Below, one piece after another: positions 7,919 through 17,055 of a stretch of 64,000 nucleotides of DNA. Below the pieces are notes generated by a model that was not told where the DNA came from, did no database searches, and worked only from the letters and a program-made list of their open reading frames with translations. Source of the stretch: JBHGYD01 sp041920415 (GTDB lineage: Bacteria; Bacillota; Bacilli; Bacillales; Anoxybacillaceae). A program made the position numbers and the translations under genes. The stretch is from contig JBHGYD010000054.1 in assembly GCA_041920415.1 (NCBI GenBank), forward strand, positions 105,538 to 169,537, given 5' to 3'. Position 1 is the first letter of the stretch. Each line of letters opens with the position of its first letter.

Positions 7919-8674
7919 TTGTTTGAAAAATGTGAAGCGATTGTGCTCCGAACGATTGATTACGGAGAAACAAATAAAATCGTGGCTTTATTTACAAGAG
8001 AATGGGGAAAGGTGGCTGCGATGGCTCGTGGGGCAAAAAAGCCAAATAGCCGCCTTTCTGCTGTTACACAATTGTTTACATACGGTCATTACTTAATTCA
8101 AAAGAACCGTGGGGTAGGGAGCTTGCATCAAGGAGAAGCGATTGACACGATGAGAGGTATTCGCGAAAACATTTTTGCAACGGCCTATGCCTCTTACATC
8201 GTGGAGTTGACCGATAAAGTCACGGAAGAACAGCGAAAAAATCCTTATTTGTTTGAACTTCTTCTCCAAACATTAAAGTATATGAACGACGGTCTTGATT
8301 TAGAGATTCTCACATACATTTATGAGATGAAAATGTTAAATGTAATGGGATTGTATCCTACATTAGATGGATGTGCCGTTTGTAAGCAGACGGAAGGAAA
8401 ATTTTCTTTTTCAATGAAAGAAGGGGGATTTCTTTGTCATCGGTGTGAACATAAAGATCCCCACCGTTTCCCTCTTTCTCCTGCTGCGGTTAAATTGCTA
8501 AGGCTCTTTTACTATCTCGACTTATCAAGGTTAGGGAAAATTTCGGTCAAAGACGAAACAAAAAAAGAACTACACCACGTCATTTCCGCCTATTATGACG
8601 AATATTCAGGACTTACATTAAAAACAAAACGATTTTTAAACCAAATGGAACAATTAAAAAATCATTTACAATGA
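7919..8674 (+). CDS. recO: DNA repair protein RecO
   Basis: 251-residue recombination mediator that loads RecA at gaps together with RecF and RecR. The N-terminal OB-fold region reads FEKCEAIVLRTIDYGETNKIV, and a zinc-finger pair CAVC and CHRC lies in the C-terminal half. The TTG at 7919 is chosen because the B. subtilis protein starts at the same point and GGTGGTG lies six bases upstream; codons further upstream read into that site. In B. subtilis glyQ-glyS follow; here ccpN comes next. Confidence 0.94.
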   Translation: MFEKCEAIVLRTIDYGETNKIVALFTREWGKVAAMARGAKKPNSRLSAVTQLFTYGHYLIQKNRGVGSLHQGEAIDTMRGIRENIFATAYASYIVELTDKVTEEQRKNPYLFELLLQTLKYMNDGLDLEILTYIYEMKMLNVMGLYPTLDGCAVCKQTEGKFSFSMKEGGFLCHRCEHKDPHRFPLSPAAVKLLRLFYYLDLSRLGKISVKDETKKELHHVISAYYDEYSGLTLKTKRFLNQMEQLKNHLQ

Positions 8675-8678
8675 TGAG

Positions 8679-8711
8679 AGCCTGCCTATATAACAGGCTT
8701 CTTCTGTTTTT
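8679..8711 (+). terminator. Probable weak terminator of recO
   Basis: AGCCTG (8679-8684) pairs with CAGGCT (8694-8699), followed by an interrupted T run ending in T5. Confidence 0.5.
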
Positions 8712-8759
8712 AGTTTGAATGGTATTTTTTTGAACAAAATGAATTTTCACAATTTCTCC

Positions 8760-8787
8760 TTTGCAAAACACATCATTAAGTTATAAT
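8760..8787 (+). promoter_or_regulatory. Possible promoter of ccpN-yqfL
   Basis: TTTGCA (8760-8765) and TATAAT (8782-8787) are 16 bases apart, about 45 bases before the ccpN start. The -35 match is moderate. Confidence 0.5.
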
Positions 8788-8832
8788 ATTTTCATTGAGT
8801 ATAACCTTTTTTAGCTTTTAGTAAGGTGGTGA

Positions 8833-9468
8833 GTGACAATCGAACTAAATAAACGCCAAGAACAAATTTTACAAATTGTGAAAGACCATGGTCCGATTAC
8901 GGGAGAAAGCATTGCGGAAAAGTTAAATTTAACGAGAGCGACATTGCGTCCCGACTTGGCGATTTTAACAATGGCTGGATATTTAGAAGCAAGGCCGAGA
9001 GTCGGCTATTTTTATACAGGAAAGACAGGCTCTCAACTTCTTGCTGATAAAATTAAAAAAATGAAAGTGAGTGACTATCAGTCCATTCCAGTGGTGATCA
9101 ATGAGAACGTCAGCGTGTACGATGCCATTGTGACCATGTTTCTTGAGGATGTCGGAACGTTGTTTGTCGTTGACGATGAGTCATTATTAGTTGGTGTTCT
9201 TTCACGGAAAGATTTATTGCGAGCAAGCATCGGCAAGCAAGATTTAACATCGATTCCTGTGAATATTATTATGACTAGAATGCCGAATATTACAGTTTGT
9301 TATAAAGATGATTTGCTCATTGATGTCGCCGAGCGATTGATCGAAAAACAAATTGATGCGATGCCGGTTGTGAAAAAAACAGAAAAAGGATATGAGGTTA
9401 TCGGAAGAATTACAAAGACGAACATGACAAAAGCGTTCGTTGCGTTAGTAAAAGACGATTTGCTTTGA
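8833..9468 (+). CDS. ccpN: Transcriptional repressor CcpN
   Basis: 211-residue DNA-binding regulator with an N-terminal helix-turn-helix (ITGESIAEKLNLTRATLRPD) and two CBS domains over residues 80-200. In B. subtilis CcpN represses the gluconeogenic genes gapB and pckA on glycolytic carbon sources. Start is GTG at 8833, close behind AAGGTGGTG. The stop overlaps the region before yqfL, and the ccpN-yqfL pair is conserved, linking two regulators of the pyruvate/PEP node. Confidence 0.94.
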   Translation: MTIELNKRQEQILQIVKDHGPITGESIAEKLNLTRATLRPDLAILTMAGYLEARPRVGYFYTGKTGSQLLADKIKKMKVSDYQSIPVVINENVSVYDAIVTMFLEDVGTLFVVDDESLLVGVLSRKDLLRASIGKQDLTSIPVNIIMTRMPNITVCYKDDLLIDVAERLIEKQIDAMPVVKKTEKGYEVIGRITKTNMTKAFVALVKDDLL

Positions 9469-9479
9469 GGGGGATTGAG

Positions 9480-10280
9480 ATGAGCCAACGTTGCGTATAC
9501 GTGGTTTCCGATTCAGGTGGAGAAACCGCTGAATTAGTTGTTAAAGCAGCGGCAAGTCAATTTAATAGTTCTTCGATTCAATTGAAGCGAGTGCCGTATG
9601 TCGAGGATAAAATGACATTAGCGGAAGTAGTGGCGCTTGCGAAAATGAACAAAGGCATTATTGCTTTTACTCTTGTTGTGCCGGAAATGCGCGAGTTTCT
9701 TATCAAAGAAGCTGCACGTGAAGGGGTGGAAGTGTACGACATCATCGGACCGCTCATTGAGAAAATGCGAGATTTGTTTGAAATGACGCCGCGCTATGAA
9801 CCGGGGCAAGTTCGTGTATTAGATGAAGATTATTTCAAAAAAATTGAAGCGATTGAATTTGCGGTGAAGTATGACGATGGGCGTGACCCTCGCGGAATTT
9901 TACGTGCCGATATTGTACTCATTGGTGTTTCACGTACGTCAAAAACCCCGCTTTCGCAATATTTAGCCCATAAGCGGTTGAAAGTGGCCAATGTTCCGAT
10001 TGTGCCGGAAGTGGAGCCGCCGGAAGAGTTGTTTAAAGTGTCACCACATAAATGTTTCGGTTTAAAAATTAGCCCAGAAAAATTAAACTTTATTCGCCGC
10101 GAACGACTCAAAGCGCTCGGATTGGACGATAAAGCGATTTATGCCAATATGGACCGCATTAAAGAAGAGCTTAATTATTTTGATGAAGTGGTCAAAAAAA
10201 TCGGCTGTGATGTCATTGATGTCACAAACAAAGCGGTAGAAGAAACAGCGAATATTATTATGAAAAAGAGAAAACTGTAG
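9480..10280 (+). CDS. yqfL: PPDK regulatory kinase/phosphorylase (YqfL)
   Basis: 266-residue bifunctional ADP-dependent kinase/Pi-dependent phosphorylase of the family that switches pyruvate, phosphate dikinase on and off. The N-terminal motif VVSDSGGETAE and the P-loop-like GVSRTSKT (residues 149-156) are diagnostic. The ATG at 9480 follows GAGGGGG; a longer frame from 9465 overlaps ccpN. Organisms with this gene usually carry ppdK; its presence cannot be judged from this window. In B. subtilis the gene is paired with ccpN. Confidence 0.93.
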   Translation: MSQRCVYVVSDSGGETAELVVKAAASQFNSSSIQLKRVPYVEDKMTLAEVVALAKMNKGIIAFTLVVPEMREFLIKEAAREGVEVYDIIGPLIEKMRDLFEMTPRYEPGQVRVLDEDYFKKIEAIEFAVKYDDGRDPRGILRADIVLIGVSRTSKTPLSQYLAHKRLKVANVPIVPEVEPPEELFKVSPHKCFGLKISPEKLNFIRRERLKALGLDDKAIYANMDRIKEELNYFDEVVKKIGCDVIDVTNKAVEETANIIMKKRKL

Positions 10281-10318
10281 CACTTTCACGATATTGTGAA
10301 ATGTGCTTTTATTTTTTT
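10280..10318 (+). terminator. Terminator of ccpN-yqfL
   Basis: GCAC plus TTCAC pairs with GTGAA plus GTGC with a small internal bulge, followed by TTTTATTTTTTT. Confidence 0.75.
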
Positions 10319-10399
10319 ATAGCATATTCTGACCATTTGTATTATAATAAAAAATTGTGATAAAAATGCACAAAATAGGTTTAGAGTGCGTATAGAACG

Positions 10400-10421
10400 A
10401 ATAAACTATTTATAGTTTATT
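10400..10421. repeat. Perfect 10-bp inverted repeat before yqxD
   Basis: AATAAACTAT (10400-10409) and ATAGTTTATT (10412-10421) are perfect inverted repeats two bases apart. It is AT-rich with no T run, so it looks more like a protein-binding site than a terminator. No regulator can be named. Confidence 0.4.
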
Positions 10422-10523
10422 GTCAAGAGGAGTAGGTCAATCTTTTTCGACAAAATTCGTTTATAAAATAGGAGGGAAAAGCAGGATTTTCGAGAATCAT
10501 GTAGAATTTAAGGGACATAACGA

Positions 10524-10980
10524 ATGGCAGACGACTATTTTTGTCGATGCAGATGCTTGTCCAGTAAAAAATGAAATTTTCCTTCTTGCTCATCAATTTA
10601 ATATAGAAAGTGTTTTTGTATCTTCATATAACCATTTTTCTCCTTCTAAAGAAATGAAATGGGTATATGTAGATACGGAAAGAGAGGCCGTTGATTTATA
10701 TATCTTGAATCATGCGCTGAAAGGCGATGTTGTTGTTACTCAAGATATAGGTCTAGCGAGCATGCTAGTAAACCGCGGCATTTACGTTGTTTCACCGCGG
10801 GGAAAAGTATATGAGGAAAAAGAAATGGATCATATTCTCTATATCCGCTATCTTCAAGCAAAACAACGAAGGCAAGGCGTGTATGCCAAGGGGGCGAAAC
10901 GCTTTTCCGATGAGGAACGGCACGCGTTTCTAAAAAGTTTTGAAAAAATTTTGTCGAAACTCGCAGGAAAACAGGCATAG
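10524..10980 (+). CDS. yqxD: YaiI/YqxD family protein (DUF188), apparent frameshift at start
   Basis: The intact frame from 10528 encodes the whole DUF188 domain (TTIFVDADACPVK, VVVTQDIGLASMLV, YVVSPRGK), a PIN-like fold of unknown function. The only well-placed start, ATG at 10524 with AAGGGA upstream, is out of frame by one base: removing the G at 10527 would give MQTTIFVDADACPVK, the expected N terminus. The open frame itself continues upstream to a TTG at 10420 without a ribosome binding site. Either the gene is frameshifted, or the base is a sequencing error, or an unusual start is used. dnaG follows, as in B. subtilis. Confidence 0.8.
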
Positions 10981-11012
10981 GTCAAGAATAATAAGATTAC
11001 GGAGCTGTTCGT

Positions 11013-12815
11013 ATGGGATACCGTATTCCCGAAGAAACGATTGAAACGATCCGTCGTTCTGTCGATATTGTTGATGTCATTAGTGATTATGTCCAACTGA
11101 AAAAACAAGGACGTAACTATTTTGGGTTGTGTCCGTTCCATGGGGAGAAAACACCGTCGTTTTCCGTTTCTCCTGAAAAGCAAATTTTCCACTGTTTTGG
11201 CTGTGGTGCGGGAGGAAACGTGTTTTCTTTTCTTATGGATATAGAAGGCATTTCGTTTATCGATGCGGCCGAGCGGCTGGCATCAAGAGCGAATATTGAT
11301 TTGTCGCACCTAGCATTCGATGGTCAACGAGAAAGACAGACGGAAACGAGCGAAGCGAAAAAAATGATGGAAGCTCATGAGCTTCTAAAGAAATTTTACC
11401 ATCATTTGCTCGTAAATACAAAAGAGGGGCAAACAGCGTTTGATTATTTACAAGCACGTGGGATTACTCGTGAAGTGATTGAGCAATTTGAAATTGGTTA
11501 TTCGCCTAACTCATGGGATTTAGCTGCGAAATTTTTAAAAGGACGCGGCTTTTCACTTGAGTTGATGGAAAAAGCAGGACTTTTGATTCGTAAAGAAAAT
11601 GGCGATTATGTTGACCGTTTTCGCAATCGAATTATGTTTCCAATTCATAATCATCAAGGTGAAACGGTCGCTTTTTCTGGACGGATTTTAGGAGAAGGAC
11701 AACCGAAATATTTAAACAGTCCAGAAACGTTGATTTTTCATAAAGGAAAAATTTTATATAACTTTTATCAAGCGCGCTTACATATTCGGAAAAATCAGCA
11801 AGCTGTTTTATTTGAGGGATTTGCTGACGTCGTTTCTGCCGTAAAAGCCGGGGTAGCTCATTCGGTAGCAACGATGGGAACGTCCTTGACAGAGGAACAA
11901 GCGCGCATTCTTCGGCGTAATGTCGAATCGGTAGTGATTTGTTATGATGGAGATCCGGCCGGAGTGGAAGCAACGTTTCGCGCAGCTGAATTGTTATCAG
12001 AAACGGGCTGCTATGTGAAAATTGCTACAATTCCCGACGGTCTTGACCCGGATGAATATATAAGGAAATATGGTCCTGAACGGTTTCAGCGTGACATTAT
12101 TGAAGCAAGCAGCTCGTTCATGACCTTTAAGATGGCGTATTTGCGAAGAGGGAAAAACTTACAAAACGAAAGTGACCAAATTCGCTATATTGAAGAAGTG
12201 TTACGAGAAATTAGCAAATTATCTAACCCGATTGAATGGGATTATTATTTACGACAGCTAGCGAACGAATTTTCTCTTTCCCTGTCTGCCTTGCAGCAAC
12301 AGCTAGAGCGCTATAAAACAACGAAAGAAAAAAATAACCATACCGTTCCAGAGCGGGTAGTGACACGACAACCGTTACAAAAAAAACTTCTTCCAGCGTT
12401 TCATAATGCCGAGCGGATGTTGCTTGCGCATATGCTTCGGAATCGGGATGTTGCCCTAACCGTTCAGCAAGCGATTCAAGGGGAGTTCAATATTGAAGAA
12501 CATCGTGCGATCGCTGCGTATATATACGCCTTTTATGAGGAAGGAAATGAACCAGATGTCAGTGCTTTGCTTGCACGTTTGCCTGATGATTTAAAACCGT
12601 TAGTAACGGAGTTATCGATGATGCTCATTAACGAAGATCTTTCTAATCAAGAGCTAAACGATTATATCAAACATGTGTTGAATTATCCAAAATGGTTAAA
12701 GCTAAAGGAAAAAGAACAGGAAAAAATTGAAGCGGAACGCCAAAAAGATTTTTTAAAAGCTGCCCGCATTGCGAAAGAAATTATCGAAATGAAAAAGTTG
12801 TTATCAACTTCATGA
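11013..12815 (+). CDS. dnaG: DNA primase
   Basis: 600-residue primase that makes RNA primers at the replication fork. The N-terminal zinc ribbon has Cys40, His43, Cys61 and Cys64 (CPFH, CFGC). The TOPRIM core includes LFEGFADVVSA and VICYDGDPAG, and a C-terminal helicase-binding domain follows. It precedes sigA in the classical primase-sigma macromolecular synthesis operon. Confidence 0.98.
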   Translation: MGYRIPEETIETIRRSVDIVDVISDYVQLKKQGRNYFGLCPFHGEKTPSFSVSPEKQIFHCFGCGAGGNVFSFLMDIEGISFIDAAERLASRANIDLSHLAFDGQRERQTETSEAKKMMEAHELLKKFYHHLLVNTKEGQTAFDYLQARGITREVIEQFEIGYSPNSWDLAAKFLKGRGFSLELMEKAGLLIRKENGDYVDRFRNRIMFPIHNHQGETVAFSGRILGEGQPKYLNSPETLIFHKGKILYNFYQARLHIRKNQQAVLFEGFADVVSAVKAGVAHSVATMGTSLTEEQARILRRNVESVVICYDGDPAGVEATFRAAELLSETGCYVKIATIPDGLDPDEYIRKYGPERFQRDIIEASSSFMTFKMAYLRRGKNLQNESDQIRYIEEVLREISKLSNPIEWDYYLRQLANEFSLSLSALQQQLERYKTTKEKNNHTVPERVVTRQPLQKKLLPAFHNAERMLLAHMLRNRDVALTVQQAIQGEFNIEEHRAIAAYIYAFYEEGNEPDVSALLARLPDDLKPLVTELSMMLINEDLSNQELNDYIKHVLNYPKWLKLKEKEQEKIEAERQKDFLKAARIAKEIIEMKKLLSTS

Positions 12816-12850
12816 TACTCTGTTTGAAAGTCTTAGAAGGAGGGGACGAA

Positions 12851-13975
12851 ATGGCTGAAAAATCAGCTCGTTCAAAACAAGTCGACTCTGATGTAACACT
12901 AGAGCAAGTAAAAGAACAATTAGTGGAATTAGGAAAAAAACGCGGTGTTTTAACGTATGAAGAGATTGCCGAACGGTTGTCTGGATTTGACCTTGATTCT
13001 GATCAAATGGATGAATATTATGAATACTTAGCTGAGCAAGGCATCGATGTAATCAGTGAATCTGATTTAGACGACGATCCGGATTTAGATGACCTTACGA
13101 AGGAAGAAGAGTTTGACTTAAACGATTTAACCGTACCGCCTGGCGTAAAAATTAATGACCCGGTGCGCATGTATTTAAAAGAAATTGGACGTGTTCCATT
13201 GTTATCGGCTGAAGAAGAAATTGAGCTTGCGAAACGAATTGAGCAAGGCGACGAAGAAGCGAAACGTCGTTTGACAGAAGCGAACCTTCGCCTTGTTGTG
13301 AGCATTGCAAAACGCTATGTCGGTCGTGGCATGCTGTTTCTTGATTTAATTCAAGAAGGAAATATGGGTTTAATTAAAGCTGTTGAAAAGTTTGACTATC
13401 GCAAAGGATATAAGTTTAGTACGTATGCGACATGGTGGATTCGTCAAGCGATTACGCGTGCGATTGCTGACCAAGCCCGGACGATTCGCATTCCTGTTCA
13501 CATGGTGGAAACGATCAATAAACTGATTCGTGTGCAAAGACAATTACTTCAAGATCTTGGTCGTGAGCCATCTCCGGAAGAAATTGCAGAAGAGATGGAC
13601 TTAACTCCTGAGAAGGTGCGTGAAATTTTAAAAATTGCGCAAGAGCCTGTGTCGCTTGAAACGCCAATCGGTGAAGAAGACGATTCGCACTTAGGCGACT
13701 TTATCGAAGACCAAGACGCGACCTCTCCATCTGAACACGCTGCGTATGAATTATTAAAAGAACAACTTGAAGATGTGTTAGATACGCTTACGGACCGGGA
13801 AGAAAATGTGCTTCGCTTACGCTTTGGATTAGATGATGGACGCACGCGCACACTCGAGGAAGTCGGAAAAGTGTTTGGCGTGACAAGAGAACGCATTCGC
13901 CAAATTGAAGCAAAGGCGCTTCGAAAACTGCGTCATCCAAGTCGCAGCAAACGGTTAAAAGACTTTTTAGAGTAA
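12851..13975 (+). CDS. sigA: Primary sigma factor SigA (RpoD)
   Basis: 374-residue housekeeping sigma factor. Region 1.1 is acidic; region 2 holds NLRLVVSIAKRYVGRGM, DLIQEGNMGLIKAVEKFD and STYATWWIRQAITRA; region 4 ends with the helix-turn-helix TLEEVGKVFGVTRERIRQIE. The ATG at 12851 follows GAAGGAGGGG; the longer frame from 12812 overlaps the dnaG stop and is not used. Ended by a 14-bp-stem terminator. Confidence 0.99.
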   Translation: MAEKSARSKQVDSDVTLEQVKEQLVELGKKRGVLTYEEIAERLSGFDLDSDQMDEYYEYLAEQGIDVISESDLDDDPDLDDLTKEEEFDLNDLTVPPGVKINDPVRMYLKEIGRVPLLSAEEEIELAKRIEQGDEEAKRRLTEANLRLVVSIAKRYVGRGMLFLDLIQEGNMGLIKAVEKFDYRKGYKFSTYATWWIRQAITRAIADQARTIRIPVHMVETINKLIRVQRQLLQDLGREPSPEEIAEEMDLTPEKVREILKIAQEPVSLETPIGEEDDSHLGDFIEDQDATSPSEHAAYELLKEQLEDVLDTLTDREENVLRLRFGLDDGRTRTLEEVGKVFGVTRERIRQIEAKALRKLRHPSRSKRLKDFLE

Positions 13976-13987
13976 TGATTTACAACA

Positions 13988-14030
13988 AATAGTTTACTTC
14001 TTACAATAGAAGTAAACTATTTTTTATTTT
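13988..14030 (+). terminator. Terminator of the dnaG-sigA operon
   Basis: A perfect 14-bp stem (13988-14001 with 14008-14021), six-base loop and T-rich tail. Confidence 0.92.
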
Positions 14031-14051
14031 CATTAGGAAAGGCCGATGAGT

Positions 14052-14594
14052 ATGAACGAAAAACGACGCGAAATCATTGTACGAGAAATCGAATATTGGA
14101 AGCACTCTCGCCTTCTTCCAGAACAATACTGCGATTATTTGTTAGCTCTTTATACAGAAGGGGCTGCTAACCAGAGAAATTCTCATGTTTCTCGCTTCGG
14201 TCGCTTGAGTCATTTTGCATACGTTTCTTTCATTATTTTTATTTGTCTATTACTGCCAGCGACTATTCTTGTCATTTATTTTACTGAATTGTCATTCGTT
14301 TTGCAAATGCTCCTTTTATCTCTTTTTTTCATCTTTTGTGTAATCGGAGTTTGGATGTGGGGAAAAGAAACAAAACTTGTGCATCTTCCACTGATTAGCG
14401 GAGCACTTATATTGTTCCTTGCTTCTATTCAAGTGAGCGATTATTATTTTCCAGAAGGGAAAGGAATCACCGCTTTTATCATTTTTTTAAACTGTCTATT
14501 ATGGATTGCTGTAGGAATGCGTTTTCGTTTTTTGTATTTTACGATTTCTGGAGTACTCGGAATGATATTGTTATGTGCATCCTTTTTTTTCTAG
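14052..14594 (+). CDS. Membrane protein of unknown function
   Basis: 180-residue protein with a hydrophilic N-terminal section (EIEYWKHSRLLPEQYCDYLL, similar in style to the N termini of DUF2157 proteins) and about five membrane segments. An AGGAAAGG site favours the ATG at 14052 over the one at 14046. It sits between sigA and cccA, where B. subtilis has no counterpart known to me. Function unknown. Confidence 0.7.
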   Translation: MNEKRREIIVREIEYWKHSRLLPEQYCDYLLALYTEGAANQRNSHVSRFGRLSHFAYVSFIIFICLLLPATILVIYFTELSFVLQMLLLSLFFIFCVIGVWMWGKETKLVHLPLISGALILFLASIQVSDYYFPEGKGITAFIIFLNCLLWIAVGMRFRFLYFTISGVLGMILLCASFFF

Positions 14595-14734
14595 ATGATG
14601 TACGTCTTTTTTCGACGATTTTCAACGAGATTGTATATTAGGGCTTTTCCTTCTTCATAATTTACAGTAAAATAAAATTGTTTGTAACGTTTACATTTTT
14701 AGGAGTAATGGTGATACATAAGGGAGGTAAAAAC

Positions 14735-15097
14735 ATGAATCGAAATCCATTGATCCCATTTGTACTCATTATGGTATTTGGGATCGGTCTTACACTTGCC
14801 CTTTCATTTAAAGGGCTTGGCGATGCGGACGAGCTTGCAAAAGAGAAAAAAGGGGGAGAAAAAACAGAGCAAACGGCCGCAGCGAACCCGGAAGAGTTTT
14901 ATAAACAAACATGTAGCGGCTGTCACGGTGTTAACTATGAAGGTGGCGTTGGTCCGTCATTAAAAGGTGTGGGTAAACGGCTTTCATTGGACCAAATTAA
15001 AGATGTCATTCAACATGGTCGCGGCAACATGCCTCCAGGTCTTGTCCCGCCTGAAAAAGCGGATGAAATGGCAAAATGGCTTTCAAAATTACAATAA
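14735..15097 (+). CDS. cccA: Cytochrome c-550
   Basis: 120-residue membrane-anchored c-type cytochrome. One N-terminal membrane anchor (FVLIMVFGIGLTLALSF) is followed by a flexible charged linker and a single haem domain with CSGCH and the axial methionine in NMPPGL. It carries electrons on the outer face of the membrane. The ATG at 14735 follows AGGGAGGT. The same gene follows sigA in B. subtilis. Confidence 0.94.
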   Translation: MNRNPLIPFVLIMVFGIGLTLALSFKGLGDADELAKEKKGGEKTEQTAAANPEEFYKQTCSGCHGVNYEGGVGPSLKGVGKRLSLDQIKDVIQHGRGNMPPGLVPPEKADEMAKWLSKLQ

Positions 15098-15100
15098 TGA

Positions 15101-15135
15101 AAAAATCCCTTTACCTTGGGTGAAGGGATTTTTTG
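15101..15135 (+). terminator. Terminator of cccA
   Basis: AAAAATCCCTT (15101-15111 region) pairs with AAGGGATTTTT (about 15123-15133), starting four bases after the stop codon. Confidence 0.85.
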
Positions 15136-15180
15136 TTTATGGTACAATAAGCAAAGAAACATTGTGGTGGTGAAAGGAAG

Positions 15181-15885
15181 ATGAACGAGTTAAAGCTATC
15201 GAAGCGACTAGAAACAGTTGCTTCTTTTATACCAAAACAATCAAAGTTAGCCGATATTGGTTCTGATCATGCGTACTTGCCTTGTTATGCGTATTTAAAA
15301 GGTTACATTACGATGGCCGTGGCTGGAGAGGTAGCGGACGGACCGTTTCGTTCTGCGCAGCAGCAAGTTGCTAAAACCGGGCTACGTGATGTCATTTCCG
15401 TACGAAAAGGCGACGGTCTTGCTGTTATTGAGCCGAATGAAGTCGATTGTATTACGATTGCCGGAATGGGTGGGACATTAATCAAACATATTTTAGAGAA
15501 TGGAAAAGAAAAACTAGATGGAGTAAAGCGGTTAATTTTACAGCCAAATGTCGGCTCCCACATCGTTCGAAAGTGGCTGATGGACAATGATTGGGAGTTA
15601 GTTGCTGAACGCATTTTGGAGGAAGATGAACAAATTTACGAGGTACTCGTAGTCGAAAAAGGCGATGGCCAACAACCGTATGACGATATTGAAGCAGGAA
15701 TTTTATTAGGACCATTTCTTATGAAAGAACGGAATGATATATTTTTAAAAAAATGGCAGCATGAAGTTGCCCATTGGAAACATATTGTGGCACAATTAAC
15801 CGAAAAAGCGACCACTGCTGAAAGCATGGCGAAAAAACAAGAGTTAGAACGAAAAATTCAGTTAGTAGAGGAGGCGCTGCGATGA
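15181..15885 (+). CDS. trmK: tRNA (adenine-22-N1)-methyltransferase TrmK
   Basis: 234-residue SAM-dependent enzyme that methylates A22 in tRNA. The SAM-binding start is LADIGSDHAYLP, the catalytic-loop region is ITIAGMGGTLI, and LILQPNVG follows; a C-terminal coiled-coil completes the family layout. Its last codons overlap the yqfO start by four bases (ATGA), a translational coupling conserved with B. subtilis yqfN-yqfO. Confidence 0.93.
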   Translation: MNELKLSKRLETVASFIPKQSKLADIGSDHAYLPCYAYLKGYITMAVAGEVADGPFRSAQQQVAKTGLRDVISVRKGDGLAVIEPNEVDCITIAGMGGTLIKHILENGKEKLDGVKRLILQPNVGSHIVRKWLMDNDWELVAERILEEDEQIYEVLVVEKGDGQQPYDDIEAGILLGPFLMKERNDIFLKKWQHEVAHWKHIVAQLTEKATTAESMAKKQELERKIQLVEEALR

Positions 15886-17003
15886 CCAAAATACCAAACG
15901 GATATGAAGTCATTCAACTGTTCGAGCAATTTGCTCCGAAACATCTAGCGATGGAAGGCGATCGAATCGGGCTACAAATCGGGACGCTCAACAAGCCTAT
16001 TCGCACGGTTATGGTTACTTTAGATGTGTTAGAAGAAGTGGTGGATGAAGCCATCGAAAACAACGTGGATTTAATTATCGCCCATCATCCACCGCTTTAT
16101 CGTCCGCTTAAGCAAATTGTCACCGATCAAGCCCAAGGGCGTATGATCGAAAAATGTATAAAGCATGATATTGCCATCTACGCCGCTCATACAAATTTAG
16201 ATATTGCCGAGGGCGGGGTGAATGACTGGCTAGCCGAAGCACTCGGATTACAAGAAGTCGAGGTACTGATTCCTACGTATGAGGAAGCGTTAAAAAAATT
16301 AGTCGTCTATGTCCCAGAAACGCATGCAGACGTGGTTCGGGAAGCAATTGGAAACGCGGGAGCGGGTCATATCGGAAATTATAGTCATTGTACGTTTAAC
16401 AGCCGTGGCATTGGAACATTTTTGCCGCAAGAGGGAGCTAATCCGTTTATCGGTGAAAAAGGAACGCTTGAAAAAGTGGAAGAAGTGCGTATTGAAACGA
16501 TTTTTCCCGCTTCGTTACAAAAAAAGGTGATTACAGCGATGCTAAACGCGCATCCTTATGAAGAAGTTGCTTATGATGTTTATCCGTTAGAAAATAAAGG
16601 ACGTGTATTCGGACTCGGACGAGTCGGGCGATTACCTGAAGAGATGACGCTGGCGCAGTTTGCGGAGCATGTAAAAAAAGCGCTTGATGTTCCAGCGGTA
16701 CGCGTCGTCGGGAACGTAAATGACAAGGTGAAAAAAGTAGCGGTTGTAGGCGGGGACGGAAATAAATATATTTCACAAGCGAAATTCAGTGGTGCCGATG
16801 TATATGTGACAGGGGATTTATATTACCATGTGGCCCACGATGCGATGATGATTGGATTAAATGTCGTGGACCCTGGACATAACGTCGAAAAGGTGATGAA
16901 ACAAGGAGTGGCTCGCTTTTTAGAACAACAATTTTCCAAACAAAAATATGAAACAAAAGTGTATGTTTCGCAAGTACATACGGATCCGTTTACCTTTATT
17001 TAA
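15882..17003 (+). CDS. yqfO: Nif3-like dinuclear metal centre protein YqfO
   Basis: 373-residue member of the NIF3/GTP cyclohydrolase I type 2 family. The two conserved halves with metal-binding residues are AHHPPLYR and HTNLDIAEGG in the N-terminal part and GDLYYHVAHDA and DPGHNVEK at the C terminus. A PII-like insertion (about residues 125-230) is present, as in the B. subtilis protein. Biochemical role is uncertain. Confidence 0.9.
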   Translation: MTKIPNGYEVIQLFEQFAPKHLAMEGDRIGLQIGTLNKPIRTVMVTLDVLEEVVDEAIENNVDLIIAHHPPLYRPLKQIVTDQAQGRMIEKCIKHDIAIYAAHTNLDIAEGGVNDWLAEALGLQEVEVLIPTYEEALKKLVVYVPETHADVVREAIGNAGAGHIGNYSHCTFNSRGIGTFLPQEGANPFIGEKGTLEKVEEVRIETIFPASLQKKVITAMLNAHPYEEVAYDVYPLENKGRVFGLGRVGRLPEEMTLAQFAEHVKKALDVPAVRVVGNVNDKVKKVAVVGGDGNKYISQAKFSGADVYVTGDLYYHVAHDAMMIGLNVVDPGHNVEKVMKQGVARFLEQQFSKQKYETKVYVSQVHTDPFTFI

Positions 17004-17012
17004 AAAACGAGA

Positions 17013-17046
17013 AGCCGATATTCTGTTGATACGAAGAATATCGGCT
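17013..17046. terminator. Bidirectional terminator between yqfO and ispH
   Basis: AGCCGATATTCT (17013-17024) pairs perfectly with AGAATATCGGCT (17035-17046). T-rich tracts lie on the 3' side and A-rich on the 5' side, so it can serve both convergent genes. Confidence 0.85.
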
Positions 17047-17055
17047 GTTATTTTC

